From positions 1-64,000 of the forward strand of contig PEAD01000007.1 of NCBI GenBank assembly GCA_002753335.1: a DNA stretch of 64,000 bases, given 5' to 3'. The notes beneath the pieces were generated by a model. It saw only the letters and a list, made by a program, of their open reading frames with translations, was not told where the DNA came from and made no database searches. This document shows positions 25,893-34,189 of the stretch, piece after piece. Position numbers and translations under genes: made by a program. The number at the start of each line of letters is the position of its first letter. Position 1 is the stretch's first letter. The stretch comes from Nitrospirae bacterium MYbin3. GTDB taxonomy: Bacteria; Nitrospirota; Thermodesulfovibrionia; Thermodesulfovibrionales; Dissulfurispiraceae.

Positions 25893-26356
25893 AATATCTC
25901 CATAAGTTCTTTTTCGCGTCTTCGCATTTTTAACGCTTTATGCCTGCCATCTTCATGGTCATAGCCGAGCAGATGCAGAAGTCCATGCACCAAAAGACGC
26001 GACAGTTCTTCATAAAAACTAACGCAATTTTCCAGCGCTTGTGCTTTTGCTTTAGGGATGCTTATCACGATATCTCCTAAATGGATCGGAAGTCCGCTGT
26101 TTTTCGAAAAGTAAAAGGGATCGTTCTGAGGAAAAGAAAGCACATCTGTAACCTTATCAATGCCCCGATAATCGCGGTTTAAACTTTTTATGATCCTGTT
26201 GTTCACCAGCATAACGCTAAGCTCCAAGCGGCCGGCGCGGTTTTTTAGGCTATTATTTTTCTGGACTAAATGTTTGAGAGTCCTGCTGGCCGTTTTTTTT
26301 ATTCTCAGCAGGTTTATCTTTGTCGTCTTTTGCCTGTTCCTTACTGATATTTCCAT
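25883..26356 (-). CDS. ybeY: Endoribonuclease YbeY
   Basis: This zinc-dependent RNase of about 157 residues acts in rRNA maturation and ribosome quality control. The metal site HGLLHLLGYDHEDG is complete, and DVLSFP and LGDIVIS motifs are present. I start at the ATG at 26356 (MEISVRNRQ) because family members begin this way and AAGG lies upstream; an earlier in-frame start at 26401 is less likely. This start makes the gene overlap the 3' end of the HD-domain gene by 104 bases in another frame. Confidence 0.9.
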   Translation of the reverse strand: MEISVRNRQKTTKINLLRIKKTASRTLKHLVQKNNSLKNRAGRLELSVMLVNNRIIKSLNRDYRGIDKVTDVLSFPQNDPFYFSKNSGLPIHLGDIVISIPKAKAQALENCVSFYEELSRLLVHGLLHLLGYDHEDGRHKALKMRRREKELMEILCR

Positions 26357-27908
26357 TTTCTGCCGCCTTGGATATATTTTTTCCGGGCGCAGCCTCCACA
26401 AGCAGCATGTCGGCTTTATGCGTCAGCGTTTTCTGGTCTATCTCTGGATATTCGATTCTTTTATGGAAAATGCTGGTCAGAATAAAGTTGAATCTTTTCT
26501 TGATTTCGGACAGGTCCTTTAGTGTCAACTCACATTCATCAATCTGTCCATCAAGGAAAATGTTGTTTATAATTCTATCCACAAGCGCCGAAATTCTTGC
26601 AGGGGTTGGGTCGGCCAAAGACCGTGAGGCAGCTTCCACAGCATCCGCCATCATCACAAGAGCGGCAACCCTTGATTGTGGTTTGGGGCCTGGATACCTA
26701 TAGCTTTCTTTTGACAACCCCACCTCAATGCCGGAATCAAGCGCTTTTTGATAAAAATATGTAATGAGCGACGTTCCGTGATGCTGACTTATGATATCCA
26801 TTACCGATTTGGGAAGCTTGTATTGCCTGCCAAGCTCTATGCCCTCTTTCACATGAGCGGTCAGTATAATGCTGCTCATGCTGGGTGTGAGCTTGTCATG
26901 TTTGCTTACAGTATGCCGCTGGTTTTCTACAAAGTATTCGGGCATTTTTACTTTTCCGATATCATGGTAGTAGGAACAAACCCTGGCAAGCAGCGGGTTT
27001 GCGCCGACCGCCTCGGCTGCCGATTCGGCAAGTGTTCCGGTGATGACGCTGTGGTGGTATGTGCCGGGGGCGTTTATCATGAGGCTTTTCATAAGAGGCT
27101 GGTCGAGGTCGAGAAGCTCTATAAGGCTTATGTCTGTTGTTATATTAAAAATGAATTCAAGTATGGGCAATAGCACCGATATTAAGGCTGACACAATAAT
27201 CCCGGACATTAGTGCAAAAATAAAGGCATATAAGGCTTCTGATGAAAACAGGGTTCCATTTGTTAAAACGATAATTTCGGCTGCCGTAACATTTACAAGA
27301 CTTACCCAGAGGCCGCCTTTTATCAGGGCAGATCTTTTTTTGCATCGAATTACGCTGAAGGCTGCTGTAAGGCTTCCAAAAAAGGCATAGATGGCGATAA
27401 ACGGATTGTTGAGCCAAATGCCGGTAAGCAAACTTATGGCGAACGAGAAGATCATGGCGGTATGGAAATCGAATATCATCGCAACAAGCATGGCGCCAAC
27501 AGGTATAGGTATGCCGAAGATGAAGGCATCTCCGCCGATAAGGTCAAGTCCTTTTTGCAGGCCCGATAAAAGGTAGGCAGATACTCTTCCTAAAAGCAGG
27601 GTCCCCGAAACGAGCAGGCCAAGAAGCAAAAGCATTTTATAGTCTTTTAAATAGAGCGGTTTGAAACGCCTGATGTCTTTATAAAAAAACAGCAGTATAA
27701 AAGATGCAATGAGGAAGCTGCCAACGAAGCGCTCTATGCTTTTCTGTTCGGTGATTATAAAGGCAGAAACAAGCCCGATCACAAGCAGCACAAAAACCTT
27801 GGACATGTCGTCCTTATGGCTGTCCCTGTAATCTTTAAGCCTCTCTACAAGGCTTTTGGGTTTCTTAATTTGAACCGTCTTCTGTGAGCCGTTTTTCGTA
27901 TCTTTCAT
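26253..27908 (-). CDS. PgpH/YqfF-like 7TM-HD phosphohydrolase
   Basis: This is a 551-residue membrane protein with about seven or eight hydrophobic helices (about 40-275) followed by an HD domain (HHSVITGTLAESAAEAVGAN, YYHDIGKVKMPEYFVENQ, ISQHHGT). Members such as PgpH hydrolyse c-di-AMP to pApA. Unlike typical members of about 700-850 residues, it has almost no extracellular 7TMR-HDED sensor domain. The last about 45 residues are hydrophilic low complexity and are shared out-of-frame with ybeY. It overlaps phoH by 44 bases. Confidence 0.88.
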   Translation of the reverse strand: MKDTKNGSQKTVQIKKPKSLVERLKDYRDSHKDDMSKVFVLLVIGLVSAFIITEQKSIERFVGSFLIASFILLFFYKDIRRFKPLYLKDYKMLLLLGLLVSGTLLLGRVSAYLLSGLQKGLDLIGGDAFIFGIPIPVGAMLVAMIFDFHTAMIFSFAISLLTGIWLNNPFIAIYAFFGSLTAAFSVIRCKKRSALIKGGLWVSLVNVTAAEIIVLTNGTLFSSEALYAFIFALMSGIIVSALISVLLPILEFIFNITTDISLIELLDLDQPLMKSLMINAPGTYHHSVITGTLAESAAEAVGANPLLARVCSYYHDIGKVKMPEYFVENQRHTVSKHDKLTPSMSSIILTAHVKEGIELGRQYKLPKSVMDIISQHHGTSLITYFYQKALDSGIEVGLSKESYRYPGPKPQSRVAALVMMADAVEAASRSLADPTPARISALVDRIINNIFLDGQIDECELTLKDLSEIKKRFNFILTSIFHKRIEYPEIDQKTLTHKADMLLVEAAPGKNISKAAENGNISKEQAKDDKDKPAENKKNGQQDSQTFSPEK

Positions 27909-28839
27909 AAGCCCTTACAATTGTCTGAACCAGTTTATGTCTTACCACATCCCGCTCAGAGAAATATACTATTTTTATTTCATCGACATCGTTCAAAATT
28001 TTTATAGCCTCTACAAGTCCTGAATTTTTTCCTGTCGGAAGGTCTATCTGTGTTATATCGCCCGTAATCACGGTTTTAGAAGAGAAGCCGAGCCGAGTGA
28101 GATACATCTTCATCTGCTCCGGTGTTGTGTTTTGGGCCTCATCAAGGATAATGAAGGAATCGTTCAGTGTCCTTCCACGCATGAAGGCGAGTGGCGCAAT
28201 CTCGATGATACCGCGCTCCACAAGCTTTGTCGCTTTTTCTATTTCCATCATATCGTAAAGAGCGTCATAAAGCGGCCTCAGATAAGGGCTTACTTTTTCG
28301 GCTATGTCGCCAGGAAGAAAGCCCAATTTTTCTCCCGCCTCTACAGCCGGCCGTACAAGCACAATTCTAGATATCTGCTTTGTCAAAAAGGCGTTTACTG
28401 CCATCGCCATTGCAAGGTATGTCTTGCCTGTGCCTGCCGGTCCGATTCCGAAAACAATATCATGTTTTTTCACCGCATCGATATAGCGGCGCTGGTTTTG
28501 GGTTTTTGGAAGTATAAAGCGTTTTTTGGATGAGACCGCAATGTTGGTGGAAAAAAGGCTTTTTAAAGAAAGCTCTTCCCCCTCTTTTAACGAGCGGATT
28601 GCATAGGATATGTCTTCAGGTTTCAGACAGTATCCTTCGGAGTTTATTCCGCGCATCTCCTGTACCAGCTTTTCGGCAGTGTCGGTTTTTCCATTATCTC
28701 CCTGCAGGATCAGTTTATTTCCTCTTACGCTGATTGCAACTCCGAGAGTCTCTTCGATAACCCTAAATGTTTTATCAAGACCGCCGTGAAGAAAAGGGTA
28801 TTCTCTCTCTTCGTCTAAAATCAGCTCAATGGTTTTCGT
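27865..28839 (-). CDS. phoH: PhoH-like ATPase with no standard start codon
   Basis: PhoH-like P-loop ATPase: GIGPAGTGKTYLAMAMA (Walker A), FIILDEAQNTTPEQMKMYLTRLG (Walker B) and an N-terminal KH-like part. Homology-type sequence (KTIELILDEEREYPFLHGGLDKTFRVIEE) runs upstream of the first in-frame ATG at 28656. But between the in-frame TGA at 28858-28860 and 28656 there is no ATG, GTG or TTG. A GGAGG at 28844-28848 lies just upstream of ACG (28839), AAA, ACC, ATT. I set the boundary at 28839; true initiation may use ACG, ATT or CTG, or the assembly may have an indel. It overlaps the PgpH-like gene. Confidence 0.82.
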   Translation of the reverse strand, partial: TKTIELILDEEREYPFLHGGLDKTFRVIEETLGVAISVRGNKLILQGDNGKTDTAEKLVQEMRGINSEGYCLKPEDISYAIRSLKEGEELSLKSLFSTNIAVSSKKRFILPKTQNQRRYIDAVKKHDIVFGIGPAGTGKTYLAMAMAVNAFLTKQISRIVLVRPAVEAGEKLGFLPGDIAEKVSPYLRPLYDALYDMMEIEKATKLVERGIIEIAPLAFMRGRTLNDSFIILDEAQNTTPEQMKMYLTRLGFSSKTVITGDITQIDLPTGKNSGLVEAIKILNDVDEIKIVYFSERDVVRHKLVQTIVRAYERYEKRLTEDGSN

Positions 28840-28877
28840 AGCGCCTCCATGAAAAGTTCAAGGAATTGGGAAGTGAG

Positions 28878-29669
28878 TTACTGTTTTACCGCAACAAAGT
28901 TAGGCAGGCCGGTCTGCTTTTGAAACTCTGCCGCCGCTTTTTCAGCCTCTTTTCTGTTTTTGTATGAGCCGGTTCTTACTCTGTAGTAAGGATCGCCTTC
29001 AGCACGTTCGGTTATGTAGGCATTGATTTTTTTAGATTTGAGCGACTGGGCAAGCTGTGATGCGCCTTCGCTGCTTGGAAAGGCTCCGAACTGAACAGTA
29101 TAAACCTTTTTTGGTGCTGCAGCGTCCTGTTTCGTTTCAGTTTTTTCTGCCTTTGCAGAAGCTGCCGGCTGTTTTGCCTCTTCTATTGGAGCTTCGGCCG
29201 TCTTTTTTGCAGCGCGTTTTTCTTTAAGAGTTTTTGCAACAGGTTTCTCAGCCGCAGGTTCGGGCTCTAATATTTGTCCGGTCTTTTTCTCTTTTAGTTC
29301 ACGATCTCTTTGGGCTGCCTTTGGGCTGCGATCCTGAGGTTTTTTTGTTGGAGGTTCATCTTTAATGACAGGCTGTTCAGGCTCTTTTTGTTCTTCAAGG
29401 GCGGCTGCTTGCTGCTGAGTATTAGGTGCTACAGGAAGAACCGGAGCATCGCCTGAGGGGGATACGATAACTTTTTTCTCTTCAGCAGGGAGCGGCAGTT
29501 TTGTTTCGGTTGTGTTTTGCAATTTATCGCCAATGCCGAGCAGCCCACCCTTGTACCCAAGCAGATAGCCCAAACCCAATCCGAACACGGTGATCACAAG
29601 AGCGCCGATTATTACGGTATTGCGACTGAGGAGTAAAATTGAGGACTTTTCTGTTATCCTGCCCCTCAT
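28878..29669 (-). CDS. SPOR-domain membrane protein
   Basis: This 263-residue protein has one transmembrane helix (about 17-38). A long Pro/Lys/Glu/Ala-rich linker (about 50-185) leads to a C-terminal SPOR domain (about 190-262, YTVQFGAFPSSEGASQLAQSL...YYRVRTGSYKNRKEAEKAAAEF). SPOR domains bind denuded peptidoglycan at division sites. It overlaps queA by 4 bases. Confidence 0.9.
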   Translation of the reverse strand: MRGRITEKSSILLLSRNTVIIGALVITVFGLGLGYLLGYKGGLLGIGDKLQNTTETKLPLPAEEKKVIVSPSGDAPVLPVAPNTQQQAAALEEQKEPEQPVIKDEPPTKKPQDRSPKAAQRDRELKEKKTGQILEPEPAAEKPVAKTLKEKRAAKKTAEAPIEEAKQPAASAKAEKTETKQDAAAPKKVYTVQFGAFPSSEGASQLAQSLKSKKINAYITERAEGDPYYRVRTGSYKNRKEAEKAAAEFQKQTGLPNFVAVKQ

Positions 29670-30712
29670 AATAAAAGTAGCATAGCATCACCATAGGAGA
29701 AAAATCTATAATCTCCGGACAATGCCTCCTTGTAGCTTTTTTGTATATTTTTCAAACCTATAAAGGCTGATGCAAGCATCAACGGTGTTGATTTGGGAAG
29801 GTGAAAATTAGTTATCAGACCGTCAACCGCTTTGAAAGCATAATTCGGATAGATAAAAATATCTGTATATCCCCGCACTTTGCCGTTTGCTGGGCCAAGG
29901 GCATCAAATCTTCCGCTCATAAATCCCTCAATCGCTCTGGTTGCTGTTGTGCCGGTTGCAATCAGCCGTTTATTGTTTTGCTTGGCTTTTATTATTTCCT
30001 CAGGCAGACTTGCATCCATCTCAAAATATTCCGGGGCCATTCTGTGTTCAGAAACAACTTCGGTTTTTATAGGCGTAAAAGTCCCTGTGCCGACATGCAA
30101 TGTCAACATTCTAATAACAACGCCTTTGCTCCTGAGGGCTGCTAACAACTCATCAGTAAAATGCATGCCTGCTGTTGGAGCTGCGATAGAACCTTCATTT
30201 TCGGCATACACCGTCTGGTATCGCTCTTTATCATGGCTGTCTGGGCTTCGTTTTATGTAAGGAGGAAGCGGCATCTCTCCATGCTCCCAAAGAGTTTTAA
30301 CAATTTTTGATGGTTCGATATCCAAAAACCTCAGAAACCGTTTGGTTTCTGTTTTAGCATCATTTTTTTCGGACCATATTTCGACATTGAAGTTATTTCC
30401 GAATGTTGCTTTGCCGCTGAACTGGCCTTTAAACAAAACTTCCCACACATCATCATTTGTTTGCTTCACGAGGATTAGATCGAGTTTTCCACCCGAAGGC
30501 TTGCGGCATATTATTCTTGCAGGGAAAACCTTTGTATTGTTTAGAAGCAATAAATCACCTGTGTTGAAATAGGAAACAATATCAGAAAAAGATTTGTGTT
30601 CGGTTTTACCGTTGCTGTGCAGAACAAGCAGTCGGGATTGGTCTCTTTTGTCGGCCGGTCTCAACGCAATGCATTCAGGCGGAAGGCAAAAGTCGAAATC
30701 AGCGATTTCCAT
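29666..30712 (-). CDS. queA: S-adenosylmethionine:tRNA ribosyltransferase-isomerase
   Basis: This enzyme makes epoxyqueuosine on tRNA from preQ1-tRNA. The 348 residues include ALRPADKRDQSRLLVL, LLLNNTKVFPAR, GSIAAPTAGMHFT, TLHVGTGTFTPI and LITNFHLPKSTPLML. Intact. The queH-type reductase gene that finishes the pathway lies three genes upstream in the same run. The gene overlaps the SpoIID-like gene by 14 bases. Confidence 0.97.
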   Translation of the reverse strand: MEIADFDFCLPPECIALRPADKRDQSRLLVLHSNGKTEHKSFSDIVSYFNTGDLLLLNNTKVFPARIICRKPSGGKLDLILVKQTNDDVWEVLFKGQFSGKATFGNNFNVEIWSEKNDAKTETKRFLRFLDIEPSKIVKTLWEHGEMPLPPYIKRSPDSHDKERYQTVYAENEGSIAAPTAGMHFTDELLAALRSKGVVIRMLTLHVGTGTFTPIKTEVVSEHRMAPEYFEMDASLPEEIIKAKQNNKRLIATGTTATRAIEGFMSGRFDALGPANGKVRGYTDIFIYPNYAFKAVDGLITNFHLPKSTPLMLASAFIGLKNIQKSYKEALSGDYRFFSYGDAMLLLL

Positions 30713-31718
30713 AAAGTTCTATTGTGGTTGAGGGGTAAAAAGTTGCGAGAATTTCTTTGTAGTTCTTTCCTGATTTTGCCATCTGGAGTGCCGACCATTG
30801 GCACATGCCTACACCGTGGCCGTATCCTTTGCCTTCAAAAATAAAGGTGTCGTTGTCTTTTCGCAGGTTTGTTATAAGAGTACTTGGGAGCTTGTCCCAG
30901 CCTATATTTTTTCGCAGATCCTTTGCCGGAATAATATGCTCTTTGCCTTCGGCGATGAATTTCAGGTTGCGCACTCTGTTAGAAACCGTAAAAGAGTCTA
31001 TTGATATTTCTTCAAGAGCCTTTATATTGGTCGCTTTTTGAATATCCTGCAGCGCAATTCTTTTTTCCCACAGATAAAAAGGCGATATCTCACAATTTGT
31101 TGAAACAGGCTTCAGATAGGGGTAGCTTTTCCCAAAAACTTCTGCGGGATCTTCGGTTATTCCTCCGCTTGTAGAATGATAATATGCGATTATGGGTTTG
31201 CCTTCGAATGTTAAAATTTCTCCTACAGTTTCTTTAACGGCACGGGAAATGTTTTCATGCACGCTGCCGCCTTTATAGACCTGATGAAGAACGGAGGAGG
31301 TGAGGTGGTAAGAAATCTTGTTTTTCCCTCCGTTCTGTTTTTGTGTCAAAGCATACGTGCGGGCAACCACCGCCTGTGCTTTCAATGCCTCTATATCCCA
31401 GCTGCTGCCAACCTCGGCCGCAACTACGCCTTTGATGTACTCCTCAAACGGAAGCTCATTAATAACATAAAGCCCGTTATCGCCCCGCCATACTTCAAGA
31501 ACCCCCGAATATTTCATGCCTCCCAGCAGTGCAGACCCCTTGCCGTTTCCCAGCCTTTCGACCCGCTCATTTTTCTGGGGCAGCTTCGAATTTTTAGCGT
31601 CTAGAAGGAGAACCCTTATTGTATCCGCAAACGCAGTTCCGAAACTAAAAAAGAAGAGTGCTAAAGAAATAGTTGCCGCGATAAAAATCCTGGACAATGC
31701 AAAGTCGATTTTAAACAT
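30699..31718 (-). CDS. Secreted SpoIID/LytB-domain protein
   Basis: This protein of about 339 residues has a clear signal peptide (MFKIDFALSRIFIAATISLALFFFSFGTAFA). I therefore choose the ATG at 31718, with GGGAGG upstream. The longer open frame to 31853 has no such support. The SpoIID domain shows NELPFEEYIKGVVAAEVG, EALKAQAVVARTYAL and GYGHGVGMCQWSALQMA. SpoIID in sporulators is a lytic transglycosylase on denuded glycan; in non-sporulating Gram-negatives it is probably an envelope enzyme. Confidence 0.9.
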   Translation of the reverse strand: MFKIDFALSRIFIAATISLALFFFSFGTAFADTIRVLLLDAKNSKLPQKNERVERLGNGKGSALLGGMKYSGVLEVWRGDNGLYVINELPFEEYIKGVVAAEVGSSWDIEALKAQAVVARTYALTQKQNGGKNKISYHLTSSVLHQVYKGGSVHENISRAVKETVGEILTFEGKPIIAYYHSTSGGITEDPAEVFGKSYPYLKPVSTNCEISPFYLWEKRIALQDIQKATNIKALEEISIDSFTVSNRVRNLKFIAEGKEHIIPAKDLRKNIGWDKLPSTLITNLRKDNDTFIFEGKGYGHGVGMCQWSALQMAKSGKNYKEILATFYPSTTIELYGNR

Positions 31719-31723
31719 AGTTT

Positions 31724-31948
31724 TTATTTCCTCCCTATCAGCCAGAACAAAAACGAGAGCACTGCGCTCAATAAAATGCTTGTGGCCAATGGAAAATAGA
31801 ATGTAAAATTCTTTTTTTCGATCATAATATCCCCAGGCAGTTTGCCAAGCCACGGTATTTTCCCGGACAGCATAAGCAAGCCACCTACCGCGGCAAGAAC
31901 TATTCCGCCTATAATCATCGCTTTGCCTATCTGTTCAATGCTGTTCAT
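31724..31948 (-). CDS. DUF2905 family small membrane protein
   Basis: This 74-residue protein begins MNSIEQIGKAMIIGG and has two TM helices flanking the family signature GKIPWLGKLPGDIMIEKKNFTFYFPLATSILLS. The ATG at 31948 is preferred; the open frame to 32011 runs into queH. DUF2905 proteins are often next to ruvB and queH-type genes; function unknown. Confidence 0.85.
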   Translation of the reverse strand: MNSIEQIGKAMIIGGIVLAAVGGLLMLSGKIPWLGKLPGDIMIEKKNFTFYFPLATSILLSAVLSFLFWLIGRK

Positions 31949-31953
31949 CTGTA

Positions 31954-32496
31954 TCAACTTTTTTGTTTTCCCGAAAGATAGCGTTCCATTTCTGAATATA
32001 TGCAGCCGCAATATTTCTGGCTGTAAAGTCCCAGCTCTTTTGCCTCACTGCGGCCTTTTCTGAAGCCGCTTCTGAAATCCTCGGCCATAAACTCTACCGA
32101 ATATTTGCCTTCAAGCATTTTGCCAATGTCCATAAGCAAATTAAACTTTTGATACGGGCTTACCAAAAGCGAGGAGGTGAAGGCATCTGCGTTTAGCTCC
32201 TTCGCTTTTTTTGCGGTCTCTTCAAGCCGCACCGTATAACAATATTCGCAGCGACCTGATTCTTTGCCCGCCACGTTACGCACAAATTCGGTCAGACCGT
32301 ACTCATCTTTATATTCTAACTCCATAAGCCAAAGTCGCTCAAGCGTTTTTAGAGAAGCGAGCCTGTTTTTATATTCTGTGAACGGATGAATGTTCGGATT
32401 GAACCAGAAACCGGTGATATTTATTCCCCGGTCTTTAAGCGTCGATACAGGATAAACCGCGCAGTTGGAACAACAGATATGCATTAGAAGATTCAT
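31954..32496 (-). CDS. queH: Epoxyqueuosine reductase QueH (DUF208)
   Basis: This enzyme performs the last step of queuosine synthesis, the reduction of epoxyqueuosine in tRNA. The 180 residues show the adjacent cysteine pair MHICCSNCAVYP, the GRCEYCYTVRLEET pair, and CGCIYS near the C-terminus, which carry the Fe-S and second metal site of QueH. It lies between ruvB and the DUF2905 gene in the same operon as queA. Confidence 0.92.
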   Translation of the reverse strand: MNLLMHICCSNCAVYPVSTLKDRGINITGFWFNPNIHPFTEYKNRLASLKTLERLWLMELEYKDEYGLTEFVRNVAGKESGRCEYCYTVRLEETAKKAKELNADAFTSSLLVSPYQKFNLLMDIGKMLEGKYSVEFMAEDFRSGFRKGRSEAKELGLYSQKYCGCIYSEMERYLSGKQKS

Positions 32497-32508
32497 TATT
32501 CAGTGGTC

Positions 32509-33531
32509 TTAAAACAGTCCCTGCGGCAGCTTGATCCCTAAATGTTCGTACGCGAATTTTGTGGCGAGTCTGCCGCGCGGGGTCCTTTCGAGCAGGCCTT
32601 CCTGCAGCATAAAAGGCTCATAGACGTCCTCTATGGTTTCCCTGTCCTCTCTTAAGGCGGCTGCGATTGCTTCAACCCCTGCAGGCCCGCCACCGAATTT
32701 TTCTATAATGGTGCGGAGCAGCTTCCGGTCTATTTCATCAAGTCCCAAGTGGTCTATATCAAGGGCATCGAGCGCTTCCTGAGAAATCTTCATGTCGATT
32801 GTTCCATCGCCCCGCACCTGTGCAAAATCTCTGACCCGTTTGAGCACCCTGTTTGCGATTCTCGGAGTGCCGCGCGAACGCTTTGATATTTCCTCTGCAG
32901 CGTCTTTTTTTATTTCGATTTCGAGGAGTCCGGCAGAGCGTGTTACGATTTCGCAAAGCTCTTTCGGGGTGTAGAATTCGAGCCTGCATATCACGCCGAA
33001 CCTGTCTCTGAGCGGGGAGGTGAGCAGCCCTGTTCTTGTGGTTGCGCCTATCAGAGTAAACTTTGGCAGCTCTATTTTAAGTGTTCTTGCACTCGGCCCC
33101 TGCCCGATGATTATATCGAGCTTATAATCCTCCATTGCAGGATACAGCACTTCCTCAACAACTCGCGGCAGTCTATGGATCTCGTCAATAAATAGAATGT
33201 CTCCGGGCGAGAGGTTTGTAAGTATCGCAGCAAGGTCGCCCTGCCGTTCAAGCACAGGGCCGGTGGTGGTCCTGATATTTACTTTGAGCTCATTTGCGAT
33301 GATGGTTGCGAGCGTTGTTTTTCCTAGTCCCGGAGGCCCAAAGAACAGAACATGGTCAAGCGCCTCCTGGCGCATAGTTGCAGCTTGTATAAAGACCTTT
33401 AAATTTTCTTTGATTTTTTCCTGACCAACGAATTCATTGAGGGTGCGCGGCCTGAGAGTTGTCTCGTATTTTATTTCCTCTTCGTCCGCTTCGGGAGCAA
33501 GGGGGCTTATCTGTCCGTCTTCGACTCTCAT
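32509..33531 (-). CDS. ruvB: Holliday junction helicase RuvB
   Basis: This branch-migration motor has 340 residues with Walker [12 protein letters not shown], Walker [11 protein letters not shown], sensor GATTRTG and the C-terminal winged helix ([31 protein letters not shown]). It overlaps ruvA by 4 bases. Confidence 0.98.
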   Translation of the reverse strand: MRVEDGQISPLAPEADEEEIKYETTLRPRTLNEFVGQEKIKENLKVFIQAATMRQEALDHVLFFGPPGLGKTTLATIIANELKVNIRTTTGPVLERQGDLAAILTNLSPGDILFIDEIHRLPRVVEEVLYPAMEDYKLDIIIGQGPSARTLKIELPKFTLIGATTRTGLLTSPLRDRFGVICRLEFYTPKELCEIVTRSAGLLEIEIKKDAAEEISKRSRGTPRIANRVLKRVRDFAQVRGDGTIDMKISQEALDALDIDHLGLDEIDRKLLRTIIEKFGGGPAGVEAIAAALREDRETIEDVYEPFMLQEGLLERTPRGRLATKFAYEHLGIKLPQGLF

Positions 33532-34103
33532 CGCCCCTCTTTTGTGAGATGCTTAAGCGCTTCTTTAAGCAGGCTTTCGATGTCTCTGATGCCGCTGTTG
33601 TAAGACTTTTCGAGCGCTTCTATGGCAATAGCTTTCTTATACCCTAAATTTACAAGCGCCGAAAGGGTATCATCGTAATTTTTATCTTTCTTTTCCCGCA
33701 GCGAGGGTAGTTTTTCCCTGAGCTCAAGAATGAGCCTGTGAGCTGTTTTCTTCCCTAGTCCCGGAACTCTGCATAGCGTGTCAACATCTTCGGCATCGAT
33801 TGCGGAATAAAAATTATCCGGTCTTATCGTAGATAGAATATTTAGTGCTATTTTAGGGCCTATGCCCGAAACCCCGATAAGTGTAGTAAATATTCGCTTT
33901 TCATCCTCGGTTTGAAACCCGTATAAAATAATCGCGTCTTCTCTGACATGTGTATATATATAAATCGTTACTTCGCGGCCTTCGTCCGGAAGTGAGGAAA
34001 CAAGAGATATTGGAACAAGCACCTGATAGCCCACGCCATTTACGTCAATAATCAGGCTGTCAGGTTTTTTAGAAAAAAGGCGGCCTCTCAAAAATCCGAT
34101 CAT
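33528..34103 (-). CDS. ruvA: Holliday junction protein RuvA
   Basis: This 191-residue tetramerising DNA-binding subunit has an N-terminal OB domain ([30 protein letters not shown]), two HhH motifs ([32 protein letters not shown]) and a C-terminal RuvB-binding domain. It has no Shine-Dalgarno; a TATACT ends eight bases before its ATG, so its mRNA may be leaderless. Confidence 0.97.
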   Translation of the reverse strand: MIGFLRGRLFSKKPDSLIIDVNGVGYQVLVPISLVSSLPDEGREVTIYIYTHVREDAIILYGFQTEDEKRIFTTLIGVSGIGPKIALNILSTIRPDNFYSAIDAEDVDTLCRVPGLGKKTAHRLILELREKLPSLREKKDKNYDDTLSALVNLGYKKAIAIEALEKSYNSGIRDIESLLKEALKHLTKEGR

Positions 34104-34110
34104 AGCATTT

Positions 34111-34116
34111 AGTATA
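34111..34116 (-). promoter_or_regulatory. Candidate -10 of ruvA, leaderless position
   Basis: TATACT on the minus strand gives a predicted start at 34104, one base before the ATG at 34103. A CTGACG with 18-base spacing could be the -35. No ribosome site is present. Confidence 0.4.
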
Positions 34117-34154
34117 ACGCAGTTCGGTCGAACACGTCAGCATCACAAATCGCC

Positions 34155-34183
34155 TTGCCCGGTATATTTTCGCTGTGTTATCA
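34155..34183 (+). promoter_or_regulatory. Candidate promoter of argD, leaderless position
   Basis: TTGCCC, a 17-base spacer and TTATCA predict a transcription start at 34190, the A of the argD ATG. No Shine-Dalgarno precedes it. It is divergent to the ruvA promoter. Confidence 0.4.
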
Positions 34184-34189
34184 TGACCG

